A DNA stretch of 64,000 bases from positions 7,346,001 to 7,410,000 of the forward strand of contig OY718805.1 in the NCBI GenBank assembly GCA_963070105.1. Direction: 5' to 3'. Position 1 is the stretch's first letter. Every line of letters begins with the position of its first letter. The translations under genes were made by a program, and so were the position numbers. The DNA is from Litomosoides sigmodontis. Lineage: Eukaryota > Nematoda > Chromadorea > Rhabditida > Onchocercidae. The notes below the pieces were generated by a model. That model searched no databases, was not told where the DNA came from, and saw nothing but the letters and a program-made list of their open reading frames with translations. This document shows, piece after piece, positions 14,101 to 27,189 of the stretch.

Positions 14101-17100
14101 TTGAAATTAAAAATGTAAAATCAATGATAATTAAAGATATTCGCAGTTTTAGCAGATTGCTATTAGTAGAATAATTGCTACTTCACATCCAAGGCCAAAA
14201 TCAGTGACAATTTAAAAAAAAATTCTCCTTATTTCTTTCGAAAAAAGGAAAAAAATTGAAGAGTAAAATAAATTTCCTAATGATAATTATTAAAATAGCA
14301 ATGCCCTCAACAATAAAAAGATAATTACAAACATTTACGAGTAATATGGACCACTCCGGTCTACCGGATCGTATTACACAGTCGGATCCGACAAATAATT
14401 AAATAGCGGTAATTAAATTCTCGGATAAACGATTTGATCACAGCGCAGTCGGTCATCGGCAAAATCATCTGTGGGATGAATGTACATGCTTTAGATAGAA
14501 TTAAAAGCTTGAAGTATGCAGCTTGTAGCCTGTAGCTGTACAACGTTCTAGAAATACAACAAAGGTCATTTTACGTCATTTTAGATTCCACGTCACTTTA
14601 GATTTTAGCGGACAAGAAATGCGCGAGGAAGGCTATCATACAATTCAACTAATCATCGTGCATGCTGTCGGCTTGCTAAAAACTATTTAGGCCAGAAAAA
14701 ATTGAAAATTTAAGTTTCCAAGATTTAGTGAAATTTATTACTTTTTTCTTTCTTCATTTCTATTACACTAAATGAGCAATATTTTTGAGATATGCAAATT
14801 AGTGTGTCACTGATGAGGAACTGCTAGTGCTGACCGCTCGCTCAACTTCGTCCATTGATGCTATCACAATCGATCAAGGCGTAATTAGCATGGAATGGTT
14901 AATGGATGTGTTCCACCTCGTTAACAACTCATAAATTTTGAGTGAATGAGCGCCAAAACGTCGTCCACCGATCGTACAACTGTCAGACATCGTACGTCAC
15001 AATTAATGCATAATTGAAATGAGTGAATGAAATGGTAGCTAACAGTTGCTTGCATAAATTGCAAAAATAATTTTAACTGTTTCAGTGAAACTTTCACTTT
15101 ACAAACCTGAATGAATGAAAAAGGAATAGCGAATATTTCATTAAATTTAATTTTACTCAAAATGAACGATTGTAAGCCAACAATAATTCGCTTCTCAATT
15201 GCCAACAATAATTTAAATTATTTTTTCGAAAAAAATTTCCTATGAGAAGCGTTCACTCAACCTGTAAAGATTGTGTGAAGATTGCACGTGACTGAAATCA
15301 CCTATCCATCATCATCATTAAGCGTGCTAACTGGACGGGAAAATTTACAAAAGGTCAACAGGGTCAACCTATTCATTGTTTACTATCCTAATTAGACGGC
15401 TAAATTAGGTGCACTGAGCGCTAATAATTCCTAGTAGCTAGACATTTCTGTTGGTCATAGAAAGCGAAAAGAGAGCGCGAAAAGAGGAGAAGCGGAATTA
15501 TTCGTTTTTCCTTTCACTGACAACCTTATTTGATTTGTCTCAATAAGCTTGACTTGGAACAGTTTACCTATTTGTCACAGTGCTGTCATGAATGTCAAAG
15601 AAATGACTGACTCTTGAAAATAAATAAAGTAAGCACAACTTTGCTCCACTATTTCGCTAATTTTATAAATTTTAATTGGGATTAAAATTGCTAGCAGTGA
15701 CAGTTTAAAATTTTCAATCTTTTTAATCATCACTGTAACACATTTTCCTCAGTTGTTCGTTATTTTCCTTTTGATTTACTTTGTTTTTGCTAAGTTAAAT
15801 TTAAATTATTTTAATTTTATTGGAATTTTTTTTCTTGCAGGGAATTAGAATACAAACAATACTGTGCATGACGTATGACAAAAGCAAACCTTAACATATA
15901 AATGCAGAAGCTACAGAGCTACAGTATGACCTAATCTTGATCGGTGGTCACTTAAGGAGAGAGGAAATGATATTTATGAATTATGCATTAATCAGCCCTC
16001 CTTTCATCGATAATAAAAGAATGAAATAAACTTCGTCACTTCATAATTATTAATAATTCCTTCTATCGTTTTTATCGGCTTCTCTGATTGAAATATTTGA
16101 AAGGATGCACATAATAATTAGCATATTAATTGCTTCCTAACCCTTTGAACCATTCAAATTAAGTATCCAGAAATTAACCCTTTATGCGGCATTTTTTTTA
16201 TCCTGAAATGAACACTCTGAAGAAAGAAAAAAGCAATTACATTACTAAGGTGCTTGATGGTTGTCCCCACTTGCTGTAAATTTGCATACTCAAAATGATA
16301 AGATGGGGGATTGCGGAGAGGATGCTAAAAGTACGTAAAGATGTGGCGTGAGGAAAATCTCCACAAAATTCTCTTTCTTAAGTTAAATCCAACTTTTATG
16401 AATGGTCTACAATTATGTTGCAAGATTCGTACGAAATGCCTCGCAAAAATTCAATTGCTTCAATTATATTATTATAAGGGAATTTCTTTGAAGAATTTTA
16501 GAGATTGAATTATTACCGTATAAGTGAAATTTCGATTAATTGATCTAATGAATTGTGGGCTTTTGCTAGATATGGAAGAGCGTAGAAAAGACTTAGAGCT
16601 TAGCGAAATATTCTCACATCATTTCTTTCATAAATGGAGGCTCATCGAATTCAGCCATACCTTAACTATTAACACTTAATTAAATTTTAATTAATGATAA
16701 AATAAGCAAAAAAACACTTAAAATTCTGTATGGAATAAAATATTAGACTTTTGCCAACTGTTCGCAACACATTTTTTCCGCATAAATGAAAAAAAAAGTG
16801 GAATAAAAATCTAATTAATAACGGTCAAATTGTTTAATTGCATAATTAAGAATACGTGTTGCATTTCGGATGTTTTGAATGTTGCCTTGCCGCTGCGTCA
16901 AAAACAATGTCCTGAGATGACCACCCGCAGTGCGAATCACGCAACGGGATGCGCAGGTAAGAATTGAGGACGTGTGGAGCGGAGCGGCATTAGAAAGCCA
17001 ACCCGAGGATAGCGAAAGGATCGCCGCGCCATGGTTGAACAAAAAAGTCAAATGAGCATTAAATGGTCATTACATAATTATGATCCGCGCAGTCAAAAAA

Positions 17101-19985
17101 TTTTTCAGATGTATTTTTGTACTCCAAAAAAAAAATTAGATCATTTCCTCTTACCTTAATCCCACCACGAGAATAGATTTTAGGGTAAGGTCAAATTTGA
17201 ACTAAATATATTGCAAAAAAGCTAAATTTGAAGCTACCAATGTTCAAAACTTAAATGATGCATAATTTGGAAATATTTTAAGAATCGCGACGAAGTGGGA
17301 AACGAAAAGGTCGAAATGAAGAAGTAAAAAAAGACACGTAATGAAACTTAAGTGGCATAACATCAATTTTCAGTTTAGAATATAAACTGACCTTTTAATT
17401 AGTTTTATGGAAAAAATTTGATATGCTTGCACATGCGATCAATTGATATGGAAAATTTCTGATCAAACGAGTTGAAAAGTTTTCAGACTTTTCAGCACAT
17501 CGGAATGCCAGAGAGCCGAAATGGTTTATCATCATTTTCGAAATAGCATTTTTTTTTAAAAAAAAATCGTATGCAAAATCGCCTTGTTAAATGCTCAGGC
17601 TTAATTGCTTGAAATGAGCGATTTGGTCAGCCAAATGATTTGCTGTCAAATTTTTAATTTCACAACAATTTTATTTCTCAGATTTACCAAACTATGCAGT
17701 TCATTTCTAACGAAAAATACAAATATTAAGTTTTATTTGAAATTTGACATTTTGAAATATACTTTTATCATTTGGTGCATTTTTGTGAATTTTGTTCTCA
17801 TTGAACTAATATAGTTTCCAGGCAACAGAAATCATTTATTATTTTAAAATTTTAGATTTCATCATTATTATTACTATGAATGTGATGGTAATAGAGGTAA
17901 ATATCTTCAAAATAAAATAACAAATTTTAAGGAGAAATTTGTATTAACCGATGATACTGGCAAATTAAATACGTGTAACATTGCATGGGAAATTTGTTAG
18001 ATTGTAATCTTCTGATGTTGCCGACCGGTGCAGGTGACGTGATATGATATGCGTTATCAGCAAGCCTCTGATCACTGCAAACTTGCTTTCTCCTAATTTT
18101 CTTCCCAAAAATGCAACCATATACTCCTCTTGCAATTTTAGGTATTACTCTATAAGCACACAGCCTTACATTCGCTGTTATTGAATTAGCTATTGGTTGT
18201 TACAAATCTATTTACCCTACCTTACCTGTTACGTCAATAAAGAAGGGCAACCTTCGTACGTTACGTGGGCAGTTACGTCTATGACAACTGTTTTTTTCAG
18301 TCCTCTGAAGAAGGTAGTTTATTAAATCGAAAAATTATCAGAGATCATCTCTTCCTGCAACGTGTGCTTTGCAACAATCATTCAATGCCTTATGCTTAAT
18401 AACGTTTCTGATTAGACGATGATTGGCTTACGAGATCCTCTACTTTCCTGCTACAAATTTAGAATTAGTAAGATTGAATGCTACCTTTCTGTGAACTTTT
18501 TGCATTATTAATTGTACGACTTGATCACGTACGTCACGTCACGCATGTTCTTTTACCATTACTAATGGTTGGAGAAAAATGATGCGAGTATTTTAAGTAA
18601 ACGTACACATTGTGTTTTATAACTTTTTTTTGATAAAATAGTTGTAATTGCACAGAAATTGATGCTTTCAGTTGGAAAGTATAATTAACTTCATGTTTCT
18701 TATCAAATTATCTAATTAATATTAGTTCGTTCATTTTTTGTGAAATAACAAATTTCGTTAAATAATTTAATGTTTTGCATAGCAATAAAGGGTTATAATT
18801 TTATAGAATTGGTCAATGAGCCACGTGAACATCACGCAACTCAGGTGTGCAAAAGAATATGCAATTTTTCATGAGCTATTTGTTACAAACAGATGTGCGC
18901 AACTGCTTCAACAATACCGCTATTGTTTGTAAATTTCACTTCAAAAAAACTTCAGTGTAACTGACAGTGTGTGAAAGAGATAGAGAAATAACACACGGAA
19001 GAGAAAAAAACAATGAACTGTAAGCTACGCTGCACGAAACCACTCAGTGCTGCTTGGAGGAAATTTATGTTCGCTGAGCGGTGGGCGTATTGCTGATCTA
19101 GGGTTAAGCATGATTCATATTTTGTCCAGTTGGTCCGCCCTGGCGGGCCGGCGTGCACTGTGCGGTTGCTCTGTGTGGTCTTTGTTAGTTAAAGGGGTTC
19201 GGTTCCGGTTTACTCCCATCGTTGTCTGAGAGTAACGATTTGCGCACTTGCGTTTGACAGTTCGCGCTGGCGTAACTTAAGTCTTTTTCGTTTCACTTAC
19301 TCGTTTGATTGCGGAAGTGATCGTGCGGCAAGCGTAATTTTACCTCACTAATTTCTTTGAGGCATATAAGCGCGTGTGTGTATGTCTGTTTTTTATTTTA
19401 TTTTATAAGCTTTTATTAAGCAACGGTGATTTTTGCTAAATTGGATACTTTTTTTAGCAATAACCTTTTTTCCGCTTCTAAAAGTTAGCGCAAAAGGAAA
19501 TGTTTTAATGAAAACACGTTAGTTTGGAAAGGATTGGCTTAGATTGTCTGGAAGATCGAAGTTAGTGGCATTGTTAGTTGTTAGTGCCAGCAGCTGACTG
19601 CTATTACTGTTGGTGAATGACAGTAATTACGGTTGTTGTGGATTTGCAATGAGAGCTATTCACAGTAAACAGGTTGACAAAAATAGGTGAACAATGAACA
19701 TTTATTAAATTTTGGAAATAAAACTAACTTTAACGGAATATTGAATGATCGAAGGTAACTAACTAGCGATAGTCAAAGAATAGCTCTTTGTGTGGTGGTG
19801 ATGAGTGAACGTTTGGAAGCAATTCTTTTACTTACCAAAACAATTTTTTTTTAAAATAAATTTAAAGAATAAAAAATAGTGTTACGTCCGTGCGAAAATA
19901 CGATATCATATGCACAATGAAACGCAAACAATATGCGCAGCAACTTCTGTAACGTTGCTTATTTCAGTTTCTCGTCTACACCGCG
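11180..19985. other. long gene-poor region upstream of the bHLH gene
   Basis: About 8.8 kb between the bHLH gene and the 3' end of the aspin gene. No gene can be supported. Two blocks stand out by higher GC: 16860-17045, open on both strands and carrying a consensus donor, and 19040-19260. CACGTG palindromes occur near 13879 and 18823. The rest is AT-rich with many TTAATTAA-like cores, fitting an extended regulatory region for a developmental gene, but this is inference. Confidence 0.55.
11562..11567. promoter_or_regulatory. E-box CAGGTG upstream of the bHLH gene
   Basis: CAGGTG lies about 465 bases upstream of the predicted start, next to a locally GC-richer segment (11580-11680). Achaete-scute/E-protein dimers bind CAGSTG-type sites, so autoregulation is conceivable. 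A single 6-mer is weak evidence. Confidence 0.25.
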
Positions 19986-21318
19986 TCAGTAGATCGCAAT
20001 GCAGAAATTTGGCGTTTCTGGCACTTCAACTGGTACTGGAGTTGTAGTTGAGGCAACTGTCGTCTCGGATGATTGCGAGGAGAAGCTAGTACGCGTATCC
20101 GTGAATAAGCTCAACAGACTTATCTTATCACCAAAGAGGCTGTCCATTTGCTAGAAAGTACATATTACAGAGTGTCCACTCACATGTGCAACTCCAATCC
20201 TTCTAGAGAAGATATAGGAGTGGAGGAACATGAATGAACTAACGTGAAGTGAAATCGTGAAGTTTGTTACCTGTTGAATGGAGGAGGAGAGATACTTTTG
20301 ATAAGTTGTCATTTTGGCATCGAATACCTGCAGCTCCTTCACTTCTTCAGGTGTCAGGTCTCGCACTTGAGTTCGTCCCACATACACTTTATTGTTCTGC
20401 AATAAGTAGTACTTTGATCATGTTTGCTACCACCTCTCAATGATTCATCATTCACCTTTGGATAAATCCACACCGACACAACCCAGATTTCCAATCAACG
20501 GTTTTTCTCGCGCAATCAATAATTTAATGGACACACCTGAACCATGCAACCATCGAAGTAGTACTGAGTGGTATCAGCAGCGGTACAGAAAGATGGTTTT
20601 TTAGGTGGTTTCGGTAAATTCTTTTCAGTAAGCGACGATAAAATCTTGGCACCTTTCTCACTCTGTCGCGCTAACTGCCATCCTTTGCGTCTCTCTTCCA
20701 GTGATACCTTCAGCTCCTACAGAAGTGCACAATTCACTTTATAAATTTTAATTGTTGAAGGCATCCCCGATGAAATGGTTTAAATGAAATGGAATAGAAG
20801 AAATATCCTATGCAAAGCATGATGTTGAGATCATACGGTTGCATGAAGAAACAGTGAATGAGAGGCTTTGCTAGCATGTAGAAGACTTAGAAACTTTGCA
20901 CTTATTGAAATTAGAGAATTTAAAATTCTTTAGAAAACATTTTTCACCTCCTTGTATTTTTTGGACTCTTCCACGTACTGTCCAAGCTCTCTCTGCTCTT
21001 CAGGGTTCAGCTCTCGAAGGAACAAACCATTAGCAAACAGTTTGTTATCCTATAAGTTATCAATTTCTTCGGTGAACTAAAATAGCTTTCAAACATTTGA
21101 TTATCATCTTTCGTATATTTCAATTTTTTTGTCAACTTCCACAAATTCATCACGTACAATCTTAATTGCTATAAAATCTTTCAAGCATATTTAAAAATCA
21201 TACTACGACTACACATCCCGCACTTCCACCAACTCCAGCAACGTTGAATCCAGCGAAACGTTTGTTGTACCTCTTCACTACGCCTGCCTCCAGCACTGTT
21301 ATCGCGAACAGTAACAAA
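19986..21318 (-). CDS. aspartyl protease inhibitor (pepsin inhibitor-3, filarial 33-kDa antigen type), N terminus missing
   Basis: Exons on the minus strand: 21204-21318, 20948-21049, 20537-20716, 20271-20396, 19986-20150. All junctions are phase 0, giving 228 residues to a TGA stop. The first visible exon begins with a hydrophobic [12 protein letters not shown], the rest of a signal peptide, then [14 protein letters not shown]. Two pepsin-inhibitor-3 repeats follow: [14 protein letters not shown] with [12 protein letters not shown], and [14 protein letters not shown] with [16 protein letters not shown]. Between them lies a basic linker ([12 protein letters not shown]) and [10 protein letters not shown]. 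The tail is Thr/Ser/Pro-rich. Sequence and layout match secreted filarial aspins such as Ov33 and Bm33, which inhibit aspartic proteases and are strong antigens. The exon at 21318 enters in phase 2, so a short upstream exon carrying the ATG (a few codons) must exist; I could not place it. Confidence 0.92.
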
Positions 21319-22987
21319 CTGTATCAAAAAAATAATTCGTAATTTCCGCTAATATCATAGTGAAAAAAATTTTGTTGATTTTATTTTGACAAAAATATTC
21401 CATTAATTTCTTAGTCGTTACTATTAACTATTAAATTACTAATTAAAATTAAATACTAAAAAACTAAATTAAATCATGAATTACATAGTATTATCGACTT
21501 GCTATTATTTTTTTTTAAAGAGAAGTTGTGAACCGCTTTTACACTTAAAAACTTGGACAAGTGAAATTTTATGAAGTAACTACTAACACAGATTAGTTCA
21601 ATAGCGAGGCTGCATAGTGAGAGAGATCAAGTAAAAACAGCAAATTTTTACGTTCTACAACAAATGAAAGTTTCAATCTAGTAATTAAGCCCATTATTAT
21701 TATTTCCAGTCTCGGTTGAAAATATTAAAAATTGTTTATAGCACTATTTTTTTAGTGATCTCGAATAATACTTATCCTGTTTTACTGGAATATCGAATAA
21801 TTGAATGTAAGTGAAATAGTGCAAAACTAGATCTAACGCTTAAATTTAAACTACTGAAAAAACTGCTGCTTTTAATTGGGCTATTCTTTGTATTGAATAT
21901 CTCTGTTATCTAATGCAAGGGAAGCCTGCCTACTAGTAACTGAAATAGAAATTAATCAGATGAATAAAGGAATTTTTATAAATGAATGAATCATTTAAAA
22001 ATATGACATCAAATAGGAATGAACAATAATATACCAAACGAGAATTTTCATATTTGTTTGTGAGGTTGAATTTGCTGCCAAATTACGCAATCCAATCGAT
22101 TCTGCAAAACGCTGCCTCTTAGAGAGAGCACAACTGCGAAAGAAAACAAATCGTTTGAAGGGAAGCGCAATTTACGTGGCAAAACAAACGTAGTAAGCAA
22201 CAATACGTGAAATGTAAAGTAAAGTAAAGCGTCCTATTGACAGAAGTCAAGTGAGTAAAATGAAGAAGTAGGACGAGAACGTGAAAATGGAAAATTTTCT
22301 GTTTAAATTCACGAAAGAGGTTCACAAGCTACCACACGAGTGCTTTGAAAGGAAGCGAAACAAACGATCGGTGAGATCTCAATGTTATCTCTCATATCTG
22401 TCTGCTAGGCCCACAACATAGCAAGAGATCGATTTCAACTTTTTACTGCTTCTCAGTACTCTATCAAAAGAAGAAAACATTAAGAGTAAATTCGAACAAG
22501 CGCTTATCAGTTGATGTGATAAGCTTTCCAGAAATTTGCTCACAAAACACTTCACAGCCCTACCAAATAATTATAAATAAGCATTTGGATAATTAGCAAC
22601 AACAATAATTGTTGTTATCATTATAGCTGTTTCACGACACTGTTCTGCTTTCTGTAAGTGGTAAAGAACTTTCTAGCAGCCGACGATAGCCTGCCTACCT
22701 ACCTGATCGATCATTCACGTTTTAGACGAGAAGCAAGTTATTTCAATCAAATCACAAATAGTGCATCGAACCGACATGGGAATAGACACTGCTCGTCGAA
22801 TAGTCCCTAACCTAATTTGACAAAATCCTTCGGTTGCAACAAACATTACGTTCAATCATTGCAGACGTTATTACACGCACCAGAATCGTTCTCCTTTCTC
22901 TCCACGCCAGAAGAAGACGATTTTTTGTAAAATACCCGGAAGTGTAAAATAATGAAGAGTGTTGTAACTGTATTGTGATGTAGGGTG

Positions 22988-22988
<1 letters not shown>

Positions 22989-23056
<68 letters not shown>
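22989..23056. repeat. (TG)34 microsatellite
   Basis: Sixty-eight bases of uninterrupted TG, the longest simple repeat in the window. The long His/Thr-rich open frames seen on the other strand are artefacts of this tract. Confidence 0.95.
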
Positions 23057-23059
<3 letters not shown>

Positions 23060-23346
23060 TAAGATCACGTTTGAAGATGGAAAAAAAGACATTCTCATAA
23101 TCTTCTTCGCACAAAATTAATTGAATGAAGTCTTGTGGATAGAGAGCTCTAACATTATCAATCTAAAACAACGATAATCATTAATTACTCCGTTAAATTC
23201 ATAAAATATGAAAAAACCTAATAAAAAATTAAAAAAAAAAGCAAACCGAACCTGATAAATGAATCAGTGGTGCGTGTTATTGCGTAAACAAAATTTCGGT
23301 ATTCTCACTTTTTAGAGAGGACTTATTGACAACAAGTAATTATGTA

Positions 23347-23352
<6 letters not shown>

Positions 23353-23392
<40 letters not shown>
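23353..23392. repeat. (TA)20 microsatellite
   Basis: Forty bases of pure TA flanked by TATG and CATG, about 300 bases from the TG tract. Confidence 0.95.
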
Positions 23393-23398
<6 letters not shown>

Positions 23399-23524
23399 CT
23401 GTTTCGAGTAAAAGTTAATTTAAAACTAAACAAATAAATGAGAAATGAATTTAAAAATGAATGCTTTGAAAACTTGACCGGCATTCCTACGAATCAGAAA
23501 TCATCATATGAATACTCGTGTAGC

Positions 23525-23572
23525 GGAAGGGAAAGGAGAGGAGAGGGAGAGGGGGAGGAAGAGGGGAGAGGA
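23525..23572. repeat. 48-base purine-only tract
   Basis: Every base from 23525 to 23572 is A or G on the plus strand, with GGGAGG continuing after one T. Such tracts can form triplex or G-rich structures. Confidence 0.8.
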
Positions 23573-26500
23573 TGGGAGGTGTCCTTCAGATGGATATGGT
23601 AGTTTAGCACAAACCAGTCGTTTCGTCATCATCGAGATGAGTAAGCAACAGCCTTCCTTATTCACAGGTAGATGTAATCAACAATAGCATTCTCCCTCAC
23701 TGAATAAACAAATCACTTAACTGCTACCCGACACCTCCTGAGAATTTATAATTTTAATGTGGGCGTGCGGGTTTCTATGAGTCAATAAGTCCTCCGGAAA
23801 AAGGCTCATTTCAAATTTATCAATTCGCAACGGAGAGAAGAGCAACGTTATAGCGATTCATTGAAACGAAGTTTGATTTGTGATCATTGAGAATGAATAA
23901 GTTGAACAGCTCTTTCATTTGCATATTCCATTAAGGTCACCGAATGAGCACTAATTATTCATCATTTCAAACTCACTCATTACCCTCATATTTACCTACT
24001 TTTTCTGTCCTTTTTCGTTTGTGAAATGAAATAGAACAATAGTGATGCGTGAGAAGTGTCACACTTACTTCATTCATCAATCCGTTTCGGACAATATCAT
24101 TAGGACTGTCCGGTATCATCCGAATCGTTATTTTACTTCCCCTTCGTTACCATACGTCGAACTGTCCAACAACACTACTAGTTGGGAGGCACTTGCTCGC
24201 TTACTGGTGGCGTGGCTCACGATCCGGAAACCCCTCTCTAAGCTAAATTTCACAACACTTTGCTGCAATATCTACAACACAATCATCACTGAGCAGAGCA
24301 GCAATATCATCCAAACTCTTCCTGAAAATGTTTTCGCTTGCAAATGCACACAGTTCAAAAGAGCGTGCGAGAAGTGGTGAGTGACGGAAGATCTTTCATC
24401 TTCCATGGAGAAGGATGAAGCATTGGAGGCTGAGGGGGGAAGTAAGCAAGCTGATTTAAAGAGCTAAAAAGATGAGAGTGCATACAATTCGCTGTGGTTA
24501 CCTCTATGAGAATGTGGAATGGGTGGATTTTCAAAAGATAACGTTGGATGCACTGAATCGATAGACAGACTTCATTAAAAACAATCATTTCAACTGAGTT
24601 TCGAAATACTAGAAATGCTGGTGAAATTCATTTCTCATTGGAATTCAGCTTTTTCTTTCGATCACTTCGGTAATTTACAGAAGCACAGACAGAGATGTAA
24701 TTTGATCGTTTGCGGAGTTGTGAGGATTATCTGAGGAAAGAAAACAGGGGAAAAGCAAACGCTTGAAGAGAAAGTGTAAATTGAAAAAGCAAGCAGCACA
24801 ATTAATGATTGAGGAAGTTATCACTAACAATTCAAAGTGCGAGCAATGAGTGAGGAAATGATGCACATATTTTTAGATGCGAATATTATTGAGAACACTG
24901 ACCTATTTATCAGAAATGATAAATTTGAATTTATAACTAATCAATATAGAGAAGTTTCATTTCAACATTCCATCAAAATCGTAAATTTTTGTTAAGGATA
25001 ATATTTGAAAAAAATTTAACAGTTTGGGGTACTGTTGAATGCACGAGTTGCATTGATGAGTTAAATGATTACCATACGTTGAAAATGGTTATGTAATTAT
25101 TGATAGTTGAGTAGCTGGTTATTTGAAATTGAAAATGATAGTTTGAATTGGTGATATTAATAATAATAATTGTCATGTGCAGAGATGAAATTTGGTAAAA
25201 TATTGTCGTAAATGATTGAAAAACATGAATTTGAGCACAAAAAACGATTATAAAATTGAATTATTAAGTGATTTGACGTCGGAGTACTGTACGACACTAA
25301 GCATACTAATTGCTAATTTTATTTAATTGCCTCTCACAGTTCATGACTATCGGAGCTTTATGACAATGACAATTCTTCCATTTTTGAATGTTGAAAATGA
25401 TGAAGTGAGCAGCGTTGATTGCAGTTCCTCGGGTCATCCGTTTGCTCCTATCACTGATACAGTCAACAGCAATATCAAATGAACTTTACTTCTACATTAA
25501 AATTAATGCGTTAAAGTTCCTCCTCAAAGTGCTATTTTTATGAAATTTTACCTAAAGTTGAAAACTCTGAAAAATCAGTTGTAAGAAGGAAATTTTGACC
25601 TTTTTTTTTGAAATTTTGATAGCTTACTTTTTAAATCATTATTAAAATAAAATTACGGTTATTCGAAAAGTCCCACTTTGAAAAGAATTGAAATGAGTCA
25701 TCAAATGAAATAGTTTAAGAGGGACAGACAGACAGAGAGAGGGAGAGATAATGATTTATGATGAAAATCTAAAATCTAGAATTATTTCGGATCCAATTCT
25801 ATTCTTACAGATAGAAGCTTCCTCTATTGCAACGATTACGAACAGATCAGCAAAACGATCTGAAGTGGATTCCTTAAAAAAAAAACAACAAAAAGGATTT
25901 AAATAAAGCTCCGATGACACAATTTTTTTCCATAGAAAATGCACATTTTTCAATGAGATGAATCAGTTCTCAACCACAACATAAACTTCTTTTCCGGCGT
26001 TTAAATCTTTCCGTTAAAACTGTTACATTCTCTACAAAAAAATATTACAGCAAAATTAATATTCTTCTTTCATTATCACACTGTCACCACAAAGAGAATG
26101 AATTGTTTCGGGATTCAGAACTGACTTCTGAAATTGGTGAAGAGGGGAGAGGGGGGGGGGGCACAAGACACAGATCACATGACATCCTTATTTATAAAAA
26201 TTGTGGTGCTTAGGATCACAGGAATGCTTCTACGCTGCACTTTCAAAGCAATTTTTCCACTGAAAACAAAAAGTGAACAAGATAATTGAGAGATAATACT
26301 GTGAATCTTTTTCGAAAAAAAAATATTCAAAGTGACGAAGATATGGCGGACAAGTTAGATATTTGGAGGAACGCAAATGATGTCAAGAAAATGGTAGCAT
26401 TTCTAGGAGATAATCAACACTTTCTTATTCCACCCAGGGCCATTGCTACATTGTGCTATTCGCTATCCAGTTGATGATGGTGCTGACCTAAATTGCACTG

Positions 26501-26914
26501 AATCCTCTACACCTCCCATTTGTTATCTTTTTCTTAAAATTTAACTTTGTATACACGTTTTTTTGATGCCGTCGTGAAAAATCACCATTGGAAGGTCAAA
26601 ACGCCTTCACAGTTGCATCACATGTTTTATGAACTTCATTGTTCAAAATTAGGCCATTATATCGAGAAAAACACTAACGCGATAGCAACAATGGAAAATG
26701 AGCAGTAGTGTGAAAACAGTAAAACCGATCCCTGAAAGCGATATATTTTTGATGATCTAGCAAAAAAGGGATAAAAATGGTTTTTGCAATAACGGTAGAT
26801 CACATTTTTGATAACGTCTGTTTACTGACAATTACGGACATAGTTTCAAAACCATTACTGTCATATACATATACATATATATATATTTTTTTCTGAACAG
26901 TGAACACAAAAAGG

Positions 26915-26970
26915 TTTTCGTTTGTGGAAGATAAAAATCACAAAAGATTTTTATCTTCCACAAACGAAAA
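26915..26970. repeat. 25-bp perfect inverted repeat with 6-base loop
   Basis: Left arm 26915-26939 (TTTTCGTTTGTGG...) and right arm 26946-26970 are exact reverse complements around the loop ACAAAA. Pairing resumes just outside with GG/CC after a one-base bulge. No target-site duplication or transposase is visible. Confidence 0.9.
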
Positions 26971-27189
26971 ACCACTCAAAGAAGTGGAAAGCCGGAAAGC
27001 CGATGCTAAGACACCAAATATGAAGATGAGATTTGTGACGCTTCAAAATGGTAAGAAAGAACCAGTAGTTTTTTGCTGAAACACAATACGTTCAAATCTG
27101 TACAGCTTTCCGAAAAACTCATACCTAATTTGAATGAGATGAACAAAAACAAGCATGTTTTTCTATTACATTTCAATAATATGTCCAAA

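Larger units (their letters stand above)
21319..27189. other. repeat-rich region without a supported gene
   Basis: About 5.9 kb between the aspin gene and the 3' end of BRAP2. The missing first exon of the aspin gene should lie in its left part. It holds a (TG)34 tract, a (TA)20 tract, a pure purine run at 23525-23572, a G-rich run near 26148-26160 and a near-perfect 25-bp inverted repeat at 26915-26970. A 43-residue open frame beginning with ATG at 26343 has no recognisable relative. Confidence 0.55.

Noticed and set aside
19040..19260. GC-rich block considered as a structured RNA or tRNA
   Set aside because: A GGTTCGGTTCC-like string suggested a T arm, but no acceptor, D or anticodon stem could be folded around it.
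22812..23114. Open frames of 75-100 codons with long His-Thr runs
   Set aside because: They are translations of the (TG)34 microsatellite; no splice context or homology.
24042..24380. 112-codon open frame on the plus strand
   Set aside because: No recognisable motif, no acceptor or donor that would place it in a gene, and an overlapping frame of similar quality.
26286..26474. Short open frame including ATG GCG GAC at 26343
   Set aside because: Only 43 codons from that ATG, no relative recognised and no exon partner; kept as a note in the intergenic entry.
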